Shown: positions 41,304 to 48,191 of the stretch, piece after piece
How the letters are laid out: each line of letters opens with the position of its first letter
Numbering within the stretch: the stretch's first letter is position 1
Virus record (IMG/VR): IMGVR_UViG_3300047095_000535
Span: 19,708-83,707 of that record
DNA: 64,000 bases
Strand: one strand, 5' to 3'
From: a virus
Position numbers and translations under genes: made by a program
Notes under the pieces: model-generated
Told to the model about the DNA's origin: nothing
The model's input: the letters and a program-made list of their open reading frames with translations, nothing else
The model's database searches: none

Positions 41304-41711
41304 ATGAAAGACATAGACACGGCTCAACTAGCCAAGGATATATATAAGGCTAGAAAATATTTGGGCAAACCAATGAAATGGAGGTTTTCCAGTCCTTATG
41401 AAATGGATTTTACCGGACACACTATTTTAGTGGCGGTTGATCATACTACTGCTTCATCGTCGTCCGCGTTGGTAAGCAACGAGTTTAATAAACAAGGATA
41501 TTGTGTGGCTCTGATTGGAGATATTGGTAGGGTGATCCCTGTCAATAACTTGGTCGAGGAATCCCCGTACGAAGATGTATATTTAAATGAGAACTATAAA
41601 GCCCGAGTCTTTGCCGATAAGATTATGGTGGACGGTAACGAGTTTCCTATAACCATCTTACAAGAATTACGGCTTGCCCATAGTGATGTGTTAGAAGCAC
41701 TCTCCGACTAA
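41304..41711 (+). CDS. Hypothetical protein, paralogue of the 61217 gene product
   Basis: A 135-residue protein. Residues 40-125 align by eye with the C-terminal part of the protein at 61217-61816: NEFNKQGYCVALIGDIGRVI matches EEFDKTGWVVVLVGDNNEVP, and VDGNEFPITILQEL matches VGCQTFPHSVIAEI. Conserved beta-rich domain of unknown role. Starts one base after the kinase gene. Confidence 0.6.
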   Translation: MKDIDTAQLAKDIYKARKYLGKPMKWRFSSPYEMDFTGHTILVAVDHTTASSSSALVSNEFNKQGYCVALIGDIGRVIPVNNLVEESPYEDVYLNENYKARVFADKIMVDGNEFPITILQELRLAHSDVLEALSD

Positions 41712-41721
41712 GAATAACTAT

Positions 41722-41994
41722 ATGACTACACATACTGAAGATTTTTTACAAACCCTAAAAACTCGCGAACTTTTATCAACACTGAATGATGTTAGAGCGT
41801 ATAAGCAGAAACATGCGGATTCGATAGATAATTGGGTGGTTGAGTATAGGGAACGCCTACAAAACCAGTTATCGGACTATGACCATAGCATCGCCTTACT
41901 TAAGAAGGTTCTAGCCACTAGGGAACACGTTCCTAATAAGGTTGAACGCGCAAAGACCCGTAAAGAAAAACAACTAGCCAAACAGAATCGATAA
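41722..41994 (+). CDS. Hypothetical helical protein, 90 aa
   Basis: Almost entirely helical and charged, basic C-terminus (RAKTRKEKQLAKQN). Probably a small coiled-coil protein. Function unknown. Confidence 0.5.
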   Translation: MTTHTEDFLQTLKTRELLSTLNDVRAYKQKHADSIDNWVVEYRERLQNQLSDYDHSIALLKKVLATREHVPNKVERAKTRKEKQLAKQNR

Positions 41995-41996
41995 TT

Positions 41997-42413
41997 ATGG
42001 CAAAACCTAAACAGATAGTTTTTCCTCCGGGGTTTGACCCGAACCGTAAACCACAGTTTCTTACAAGAAAACCTGTGGAGTTTATCGACGACAACACGGA
42101 GAAAGCGCGTGTGGAGATATATGATGAGGATTGGGTGGATCTCGATCCCGGGTTGAAATGGCGGTTTACAGCAGAGCGTTACCCATACGATGATTATTAC
42201 ACGTATTACATGGTTGGATACGTTAGAAATCGGGAGAAAAATCCTAATTATGAACGGGATCTGACCAATTACGAGTACCAGAAGGTCAAGCATGAGGAAG
42301 CTATTAAGTTTTGGGAAGACTGGAAATCGATTTGGGATAAAGAACAACAAAAGAAAGCAGAAGAGAAAGAACGAGAAATACTTAAACAACTAAAAGAAAA
42401 ATACGAAAAATGA
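41997..42413 (+). CDS. Hypothetical protein, 138 aa
   Basis: A proline- and aromatic-rich N-terminal half (FPPGFDPNRKPQFLTRKPVE), then a charged helix rich in Glu and Lys. Not recognised. It overlaps the next gene by four bases. Confidence 0.5.
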   Translation: MAKPKQIVFPPGFDPNRKPQFLTRKPVEFIDDNTEKARVEIYDEDWVDLDPGLKWRFTAERYPYDDYYTYYMVGYVRNREKNPNYERDLTNYEYQKVKHEEAIKFWEDWKSIWDKEQQKKAEEKEREILKQLKEKYEK

Positions 42414-42757
42414 ATGCTATTATGATGCTAACACCTTATAAGGACCGGGGAGTATGGATGTTTGATGACCCTTCGGTTGGACTATTACGCGAACCCTTCG
42501 TGTTGGGTATCGGGGAAATCTTGGATAAGATGACCGAGGATATTGCCGATGCCGTTAAGGGGTTTAACCTGTTTTTCTCCTCTACTGAGTTTCCCGCATG
42601 TCAAGGGTTTCTTAATCGGTGGAAAGCGGACTCCGGAGGTACTTGGTATGTTTGGGTGACGGAAGAAATGGCAGGATGGTTATGCCCCGCATTGTTCAAA
42701 TATTTTCAAATCGCTCCTGATGAATTGTACTTCCGAGCGGAAGCGATTAAACACTAA
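42410..42757 (+). CDS. Conserved phage/bacterial protein (DUF6717-like)
   Basis: A 115-residue protein with the pattern GVWMFDDPSVGLLREPFVLG, then FNLFFSSTEFPACQGFL, WYVWVTEEMAGWLCPALFKY and APDELYFRAEAI. I associate this with DUF6717, of unknown function. The stop TAA is the end of the following box variant TAAACACTAA, so the protein ends AIKH. Confidence 0.65.
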   Translation: MNAIMMLTPYKDRGVWMFDDPSVGLLREPFVLGIGEILDKMTEDIADAVKGFNLFFSSTEFPACQGFLNRWKADSGGTWYVWVTEEMAGWLCPALFKYFQIAPDELYFRAEAIKH

Positions 42758-42765
42758 GGTATGAT
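42748..42765 (+). promoter_or_regulatory. Early-type promoter (TAAACACTAA variant)
   Basis: Box at 42748-42757, -10-like TATGAT at 42760-42765, six bases to an ATG at 42772 that opens only a five-codon frame (MILPV, then stop). The transcript is therefore a leader or RNA. Confidence 0.68.
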
Positions 42766-42771
42766 TGGCAC

Positions 42772-42888
42772 ATGATTCTCCCTGTATAGGGAATCTATAT
42801 GCTTCATGTTTACGTCAAGCATTGTTGGTGACATTTCCAACTTGCCACATTATTCATATAGTATATTTAACACCGAAGTCCATTCATA
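42772..42888 (+). ncRNA. Structured leader or small RNA ahead of an RNA ligase gene
   Basis: About 117 bases from the predicted start of the 42748 promoter to the ligase ATG. Three consecutive hairpins are visible: GATT(CT)CCCT with AGGGAATC around GTAT (42774-42795), ATGCTT with AAGCAT around a 12-base loop, and GTTGG with CCAAC around TGACATTT. No usable ORF lies within. It may be an autoregulatory 5' leader of the ligase or an independent small RNA; no terminator with a T-run is visible. Confidence 0.5.
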
Positions 42889-44001
42889 ATGAAAATATCT
42901 GAACAAATACTCCATTTTTTAAAAGCTCCTTCTGACGAGTTTAAGCTTAAGTATGGTCAGGTGTTTGGTAGAGACTGTGTGTTGATTACGCCTTCCGATA
43001 TGGGAACACATTGGAACGCGGAAAACTCAATTTTTCGTAGTTGTTTATGTGATTGTAACAGCGGGCAGATTTATAATATCGGGTTTCGAAAGTTTGTAAA
43101 CTTCTCCGAACGTCCGGAATATGAACCTTGGGATAACGAGTGGAAGGTAGAGGCTCGCCACAAAATAGATGGTTCACTGCTATGTATTTCAAAAATAGAT
43201 AAAAATGTATTGGCTAGAACCAGAGGGGTGTTTGATGCTACAGTTCATGAGACTGGAGACGAGATAGAAACGTTTAAAAATAAGTATCCCTTGGTTTTTG
43301 ATAATGAATATATAAACTCAGAAAGATACACGATATTATGCGAACATACTACACCAAATCGTGTCATAGTTATTAGAGAGCATTCAATACCTACTCTAAC
43401 CCTATTGGGTATTATATCCCACGACACTTGTAAATATGTGTCACAAGACGAGTTGGACGAGTGCGCTATTCGATGGGGAGTGAACCGTCCTGAAAAATAT
43501 GAATATGCTTCCGTTTCGGAATGTCTCGCGGATGTGGCGGCTTGGAAAGGTAAGGAAGGGGTGGTACTATGTTCTCCTGATGGACAAACCCTGAAGAAAA
43601 TCAAGGCGGATTTGTATCTGGAACTCCACAAGGTTTCTACGGGGTACACCAACATCAATCAGGTTTTGGACCTGTTCATGACCACTCCTCGATTTCCTGA
43701 TTGGAAGGACTTCTACACATATGTCGAAACCACTTTGGATTACGAGGTTGCGGAGAAGCTGTGTGGTCATATTGGCAAGATCAGCGACTCTTATAAACTG
43801 GTTCTGGAGCATATCGACAAGATTCACAAGGCGGTGGACATGGTTCGTGGACCTTCGTTCACCCGTAAGGATCAAGCTTTGTTTATTACAGGGCGTTGGG
43901 ACGATTGGAGAAAGGTAGCGGCGTTCCAGATACTTGACAACCGGGAATTGGATGATAAGGTTATCCGGAAGGGAATTGAGACTTACCTACTTTACGATTA
44001 A
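42889..44001 (+). CDS. RNA ligase (T4 Rnl1-like type)
   Basis: A 370-residue protein. Motif I is KIDG (nucleophile Lys about 92, in EARHKIDGSLLCISK), followed by ARTRG, a YTILCEHTTPNR motif and motif V-like EGVVLCSPD with KKIKADLYLELHK, as in T4 RnlA-type ligases. The C-terminal part is helical. It joins RNA ends, for instance tRNAs cleaved by host anticodon nucleases. It is one of the few early genes with a long leader. Confidence 0.85.
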   Translation: MKISEQILHFLKAPSDEFKLKYGQVFGRDCVLITPSDMGTHWNAENSIFRSCLCDCNSGQIYNIGFRKFVNFSERPEYEPWDNEWKVEARHKIDGSLLCISKIDKNVLARTRGVFDATVHETGDEIETFKNKYPLVFDNEYINSERYTILCEHTTPNRVIVIREHSIPTLTLLGIISHDTCKYVSQDELDECAIRWGVNRPEKYEYASVSECLADVAAWKGKEGVVLCSPDGQTLKKIKADLYLELHKVSTGYTNINQVLDLFMTTPRFPDWKDFYTYVETTLDYEVAEKLCGHIGKISDSYKLVLEHIDKIHKAVDMVRGPSFTRKDQALFITGRWDDWRKVAAFQILDNRELDDKVIRKGIETYLLYD

Positions 44002-44016
44002 ACACTACAATACAAT
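43999..44016 (+). promoter_or_regulatory. Early-type promoter (TAAACACTAC variant)
   Basis: Box at 43999-44008 (its TAA is the ligase stop), -10-like TACAAT at 44011-44016, six bases to ATG 44023. Confidence 0.73.
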
Positions 44017-44022
44017 AACAAC

Positions 44023-44850
44023 ATGAAAGCATATAAAGCAACTTACAACATGAAGTGTGAGACCCTTACCTATGAGGTAGGGAAGACGTATTCAATAACC
44101 AGTATGGAAATGTGTGACCACGGGTTTCACTTCTGTCCTGTCATGAGCGACGTTCTTGAGTTTTATCCTTATCATAAGGACTTCATTCTAATGGAAGTGG
44201 AGATTCTTGGGAAGAGGGTGATTAAAAGGGAGAAAGGTCTTACTGATAAGATGAGGGTGGTTCGCATCGTTCCCCCGGAAGAGTATGAGTTTGATATTCC
44301 CGAGCAGGAGAAGGCTGACGAAGTTACATGTGTATATGACGAACGAGGAAATGTGATATCCAAGACTTATCACAATAACATCGTGTATACTTATGAGTAT
44401 GATGATCGGAATAACGTTATCGTGGAAGGGTTACCGAACGGGCGTAAAAAGTTTAACACATACGACGAGAGAAATAATCTGATTCGTCGGGAGGATGGTA
44501 GAGGGTATAGAGCGTATACATATGGATACGACGAGAGGAATAATAAGATTTTCATGAAGTATCCATCAGGTGAGCAGTGGGCTTATGGGTATGACGAACG
44601 TAATAACAATACTTACTGTATATCTCCAGAGGGTCTCACGACGAGGTATGAATATGATGAGCGGGGTAATATAACCCGTAGGATTGATCATGATGGTCGT
44701 TGTGCGTGTTTGACATATGATGAACATAACCGCAGGGCTTCCATTAGGTACTCGGATGGGGATATCACCACATGGAATTATGACGAGCAAGGAAACCTTA
44801 TCGAATACTCTACCACTGATGGGTCTACTTGGAGGATAACAATCGAGTAA
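44023..44850 (+). CDS. YD-repeat protein with N-terminal DUF7666-like domain (copy 2)
   Basis: A 275-residue paralogue of the protein at 25319. Residues 1-90 (MKAYKATYNMKCETLTYEVG, MCDHGFHFCPVMSDVLEFY) match copy 1 closely; residues about 100-265 are about eight YD repeats built around YDERNN, YDERGN or YDEQGN, and the end ITIE is shared. Between the copies the N-terminus and C-terminus are conserved while the repeats differ in sequence and number, suggesting recombination within repeats. Function unknown. Stop TAA is part of the next box. Confidence 0.85.
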   Translation: MKAYKATYNMKCETLTYEVGKTYSITSMEMCDHGFHFCPVMSDVLEFYPYHKDFILMEVEILGKRVIKREKGLTDKMRVVRIVPPEEYEFDIPEQEKADEVTCVYDERGNVISKTYHNNIVYTYEYDDRNNVIVEGLPNGRKKFNTYDERNNLIRREDGRGYRAYTYGYDERNNKIFMKYPSGEQWAYGYDERNNNTYCISPEGLTTRYEYDERGNITRRIDHDGRCACLTYDEHNRRASIRYSDGDITTWNYDEQGNLIEYSTTDGSTWRITIE

Positions 44851-44866
44851 AACACTAGGTTATAAT
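44848..44866 (+). promoter_or_regulatory. Early-type promoter (TAAAACACTAG variant)
   Basis: Box at 44848-44858, -10-like TATAAT at 44861-44866, six bases to ATG 44873. Confidence 0.74.
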
Positions 44867-44872
44867 AACCAC

Positions 44873-45070
44873 ATGATCACACAGTTGCTAAAGGAACTCC
44901 AAGACACTTGGGGGTACACCACGGAAGAGTTGAATGATATCGAGGAAAAGATGAAGGAGTTTGGCAACTCCTGCTTCTGGGAAGGGTACGCGGAAAAGAA
45001 CGATGAATTGGATAAAAACATTTCTCCGACTTTTTACGCTAAAAAGTCGGATATGGACGGGTATGAGTGA
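44873..45070 (+). CDS. Hypothetical protein, 65 aa
   Basis: Small helical acidic protein (TEELNDIEEKMKEFGNSC). Not recognised. It overlaps the next gene by eight bases (ATGAGTGA). Confidence 0.5.
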   Translation: MITQLLKELQDTWGYTTEELNDIEEKMKEFGNSCFWEGYAEKNDELDKNISPTFYAKKSDMDGYE

Positions 45071-45254
45071 TATTACCATAGATCAGGAAATCTTCGATAA
45101 CGACGAAGCACTAATTGCCTTGAAAAAGAGGTATTTTAGGATTTATAGGCAAGAAGACTACCCCCATACCAAGGAAATCACTTCCAAACTGGACGAACTG
45201 GAGAAGGTTATAAATCTTAGAAAACAAGAAATTATAAAGGAAAACACACCATGA
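45063..45254 (+). CDS. Hypothetical protein, 63 aa
   Basis: Started at ATG 45063, overlapping the previous stop by eight bases. Helical, charged (EALIALKKRYFRIYRQED). An earlier in-frame ATG at 44961 lies inside the previous gene. Function unknown. Confidence 0.5.
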   Translation: MSDITIDQEIFDNDEALIALKKRYFRIYRQEDYPHTKEITSKLDELEKVINLRKQEIIKENTP

Positions 45255-45370
45255 CTGCGAAACACAAACGAGATATCAGACGGAAAATAATGAGGGCGTT
45301 GTATCACAACGACTCTCTTCAACCAACCACACCAAAAGGCACTGTTGTCAAACTTCCAACCTTGAAATAA
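45251..45370 (+). CDS. Small basic protein, 39 aa
   Basis: A short ORF started at ATG 45251, overlapping the previous stop by four bases. Lys/Arg-rich N-terminus (MTAKHKRDIRRKIMRAL), likely nucleic-acid binding or disordered. It ends one base before the PRPP-synthetase-like gene. Confidence 0.42.
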   Translation: MTAKHKRDIRRKIMRALYHNDSLQPTTPKGTVVKLPTLK

Positions 45371-45371
45371 T

Positions 45372-46244
45372 ATGGACATTCTCAACTTAGATGCGAATTT
45401 TAAACCTTTCTCCGACTTGGACCTATTGGTAGGGTTTGTGTTGGAACATAAAACGTTCAACTTCTTAGGGGGAGAACCACACATCCAGATCCTATCGGAT
45501 AGAATAAGTTCGGAGTTGGTTATCACTCAAAGGTTCAATAACATTGCCGACCTGTTCAACATCGTTCTAGCCAATGATGCGGCTAAACGGAAGGGGTACG
45601 AGACGATTCACTTATATCTTCCATACTTCCCTGCTGCTCGTCAGGATCGTGTATGTAATCCCGGGGAACCTCTCACGGTTAAGGTTTTCACGGATATTAT
45701 AAACTCCTGCGGGTTCAAATCCGTGAAGATTTTCCGCCCACATAGTGAGGTTGTGGTGGCGTTGTTGGATAGGGTGATTGTGGTTGATCTTGAGAAGTAC
45801 CATGTCCAGAAAATCGTGCAACAAAATTCAGATGGTCGCTATTTCAACATCGTTTGTCCTGATGCGGGTGCTGGAAAATCTACAGAGAAGATCGTTCGGT
45901 TCTTAATAGAACAAGACAAACATAGGACGTATAACCTGATTCGTTGTGAGAAGATTCGTGACGTTACGGATGGTAAACTTCTAGGGTTCACTGTTCATGA
46001 AACAGATGATCTTAGAGGATATCCAACATTGATCGTGGATGATATCTGCGCCATGGGCGGAACGTTTATCGGACTCGCTAAGAAGCTGCGTACGATAAAC
46101 TGTGGAAAGCTTATGCTTTATACCAGTCACGCGGATTGTATGGCGGGTCTTAACAACGTCGCTTCGGTGTTTGATAAGGTTTATATCACTAACAGCAAAC
46201 AGGACTGGCCTTCGGATTCGGTTATCAACGTTATAAATCTATGA
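45372..46244 (+). CDS. PRPP-synthetase-like protein, candidate ADP-ribose pyrophosphokinase (Adps)
   Basis: A 290-residue protein with the ribose-phosphate pyrophosphokinase plan: LPYFPAARQDR (83-93; cellular enzymes IPYFxYARQDR), CPDAGAGKS (162-170, differing from the cellular SPDxGGxxRA) and the PRPP loop VDDICAMGGTF (222-232). In phages such proteins occur with NAMPT-like proteins; in the NARP1 pathway the homologue (Adps) makes ADP-ribose pyrophosphate from ADP-ribose and ATP. The altered SPDxGG segment fits a changed substrate, but this is inference. It overlaps the NADAR gene by four bases. Confidence 0.82.
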   Translation: MDILNLDANFKPFSDLDLLVGFVLEHKTFNFLGGEPHIQILSDRISSELVITQRFNNIADLFNIVLANDAAKRKGYETIHLYLPYFPAARQDRVCNPGEPLTVKVFTDIINSCGFKSVKIFRPHSEVVVALLDRVIVVDLEKYHVQKIVQQNSDGRYFNIVCPDAGAGKSTEKIVRFLIEQDKHRTYNLIRCEKIRDVTDGKLLGFTVHETDDLRGYPTLIVDDICAMGGTFIGLAKKLRTINCGKLMLYTSHADCMAGLNNVASVFDKVYITNSKQDWPSDSVINVINL

Positions 46245-46795
46245 TACTATATAAAAATCAACTATTAGGCGCGACGATGAACGTCACGCAGTGTCGGATC
46301 TATTTTTTGGGAGGCGTCTTCTCACAATGGACAAAGTGTAATATTTATGACGCGAATCTGGATATCACATTCAATTGTGCGGAACAGGCGATGATGTATG
46401 CCAAGGCACTCACGTTTTTCGATCAAGATGCGGCTCAACAAGTATTAGATACTTTAGATCCAAGGGAGCATAAGGCCATTGGGAGGTCCATTAAAAACTA
46501 CGATGATGCCAGATGGTCGGAAGTACGGTTTGATATCGTTAAGAATATCAACTATATGAAGTTCAACCAAAATCCTACGTGGAGGGAGCTGTTGATCATG
46601 ACATATCCATACGAATTGATTGAGGCGAATCCTAGTGATACGATATGGGGAGTTGGACTTCATGAAGACGACCCTCTTATTTTATCAAAGGATAACTGGA
46701 AGGGAACTAACTTATTGGGGCAAGCTATTATGGCTGCCAGAGATATGATTCTGAAAAACTATACTGTAAGCTTGAAGAACACTTATGAACGCTGA
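46241..46795 (+). CDS. NADAR (YbiA-like) protein
   Basis: A 184-residue protein. Motifs typical of NADAR: YFLGGVFSQWTKC (about 22-34), FNCAEQAMMYAKAL (about 46-60), then KAIGRSIKNYD with W...R and WGVGL (about 147) before NLLGQAIMAARD. NADAR proteins remove ADP-ribose from guanine in DNA (DarT1/NADAR) and hydrolyse N-glycosidic bonds in related metabolites. Coupled to the PRPP-synthetase-like gene by overlap, strengthening an NAD/ADP-ribose theme. An alternative start at residue 13 is possible. Confidence 0.85.
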   Translation: MILYKNQLLGATMNVTQCRIYFLGGVFSQWTKCNIYDANLDITFNCAEQAMMYAKALTFFDQDAAQQVLDTLDPREHKAIGRSIKNYDDARWSEVRFDIVKNINYMKFNQNPTWRELLIMTYPYELIEANPSDTIWGVGLHEDDPLILSKDNWKGTNLLGQAIMAARDMILKNYTVSLKNTYER

Positions 46796-47009
46796 ACATG
46801 CGAGGGCGATGTCTGATGACGCGAATCGAGCGAAGTATTCTAAAGACTTGAACAACATCGCTACCGCTATAATGGAACGTGCTAAAGACGGGTGTTATAG
46901 CGTTACGGTTCCTCCTACTGATGGGTATTCGTTCTTCGTCCAAGGGTATCTTCGTGCGATGGGGTATAAGGTTACGATGTATCAAGGAAGGTACGAGATA
47001 GATTGGTGA
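46785..47009 (+). CDS. Hypothetical protein, 74 aa
   Basis: Small; helical N-terminus with ANRAKYSKDLNNIATAIMER and a C-terminal GYLRAMGYKVTMYQGRYEI, a pattern seen in small phage proteins. Overlaps the NADAR gene by 11 bases. Function unknown. Confidence 0.52.
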   Translation: MNAEHARAMSDDANRAKYSKDLNNIATAIMERAKDGCYSVTVPPTDGYSFFVQGYLRAMGYKVTMYQGRYEIDW

Positions 47010-47011
47010 GT

Positions 47012-47029
47012 TAAACACTAGAATGACAT
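47012..47029 (+). promoter_or_regulatory. Early-type promoter (TAAACACTAG box)
   Basis: Box at 47012-47021, -10-like TGACAT at 47024-47029 (weak), five bases to ATG 47035. Confidence 0.62.
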
Positions 47030-47034
47030 AAGAT

Positions 47035-47310
47035 ATGGATATGAAATTAGAAGACATGAACTCCACCCAGCTTCGGGAGTATGCTAATGAACTGGACCGA
47101 CAGGAAAGGATTAAAGATATTCCAACTCCGAAAGACGACATAGACTTCGAGGAGGTAAAAAACGTGGCAAGGGAACATTTAGAATCTTTGGCATGTGGCC
47201 ATGTCTCCGAGTTAGAATGTTTCCATGAAGAACTTTATGATGAAGTCATGGAGGCGATTTATGGCGGCGATATTTTCAAGTGGATCATTGGACACACTGA
47301 ACGATCATGA
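47035..47310 (+). CDS. Hypothetical protein, 91 aa
   Basis: Acidic and helical (STQLREYANELDRQERIKDI). Not recognised. It overlaps the next gene by four bases (ATGA). Confidence 0.52.
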   Translation: MDMKLEDMNSTQLREYANELDRQERIKDIPTPKDDIDFEEVKNVAREHLESLACGHVSELECFHEELYDEVMEAIYGGDIFKWIIGHTERS

Positions 47311-48170
47311 CCAGCATCGAATTATTCAAGACAGAACTCCGTGAGTTGTTGGCAGGAATGAGTGATGAGGAACTTCTCAAATCGTTGGAAGATATCAGAA
47401 TCAAAAACGAAAACGCTTCCCCTACTTTCAAGTTTTATCGGGTATGTAACACCGATATAGAGCAAGGGTTATGGTATGATTACACCGGAAAGTTCCTTGG
47501 GTTGATCCACGATGAATTTTCATTCTGTTCCAACTCTTCTCTTAAAATGGATTATGATGAAGATTTGGTAGGGTGGCTATCCGCTACTTCTTCAATAGAA
47601 GACCTTTATAAATGGTTTACGGTTGACGATATATTAAAACTGCAATCCTATGGGTGGTGTATACATGAGTACAAAGTCCGTAGTTTTTGGTTTTATGAAC
47701 CGTTCCAACATTTTGTCATTTGTCAGGAAACCAGTGTACCAGTAAGAAAGATTATGCTAATAAAAACAAAAGAAGACATCCCTTCCGATTGGAAGGTTCT
47801 AAACGTAAGAAAAACAACCACGGTTGAAATGCGCCCATGTCAGGGTGTTGAAAGGTTCAAGGTATCTTGGTCCGACTCCGAACTGGTCAGTGATCCCGAA
47901 ACGGACGTCATTGTTATTTCCAGTGATAACGAGTACCCGTGTAAGAAGGACATTTTCATAGAGACTTATACTCCGTTGAAATGGATTAAGAAAGCGGTCA
48001 ATCAGATCGTGGAAATACCGCAAGGGGTTACTCTGGAAGTTGCGACTCTGGAAGGTACTGTCAGTGACGTGACTTATCCAGATTATATCGCAATTGGAGC
48101 TAGGGGAGAGGTGTACGTGAACACCAAGAAGTTCTTTGACGAGAGTCTTGAGGTTGTGAACGATGAATAA
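47307..48170 (+). CDS. Hypothetical protein, 287 aa, with conserved GLWYDYTG domain
   Basis: After a helical start, residues about 42-140 (EQGLWYDYTGKFLGLIHDEF, GWLSATSSIEDLYKWF) match a small domain of unknown function I recall from phage proteins; residues 150-287 are beta-rich and not recognised. It sits between the NADAR and NAMPT-like genes, so a link to NAD or ADP-ribose handling is conceivable but not shown. Its stop TAA is part of the next promoter box. Confidence 0.55.
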   Translation: MTSIELFKTELRELLAGMSDEELLKSLEDIRIKNENASPTFKFYRVCNTDIEQGLWYDYTGKFLGLIHDEFSFCSNSSLKMDYDEDLVGWLSATSSIEDLYKWFTVDDILKLQSYGWCIHEYKVRSFWFYEPFQHFVICQETSVPVRKIMLIKTKEDIPSDWKVLNVRKTTTVEMRPCQGVERFKVSWSDSELVSDPETDVIVISSDNEYPCKKDIFIETYTPLKWIKKAVNQIVEIPQGVTLEVATLEGTVSDVTYPDYIAIGARGEVYVNTKKFFDESLEVVNDE

Positions 48171-48185
48171 ACACTAGGCTATACT
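48168..48185 (+). promoter_or_regulatory. Early-type promoter of the NAMPT-like gene
   Basis: Box at 48168-48177, -10-like TATACT at 48180-48185, six bases to ATG 48192. Confidence 0.74.
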
Positions 48186-48191
48186 ATAAAT

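Noticed and set aside
42772-42789. Five-codon ORF MILPV at the 42748 promoter
   Set aside because: Too short to support as a gene; the transcript is treated as leader or RNA.
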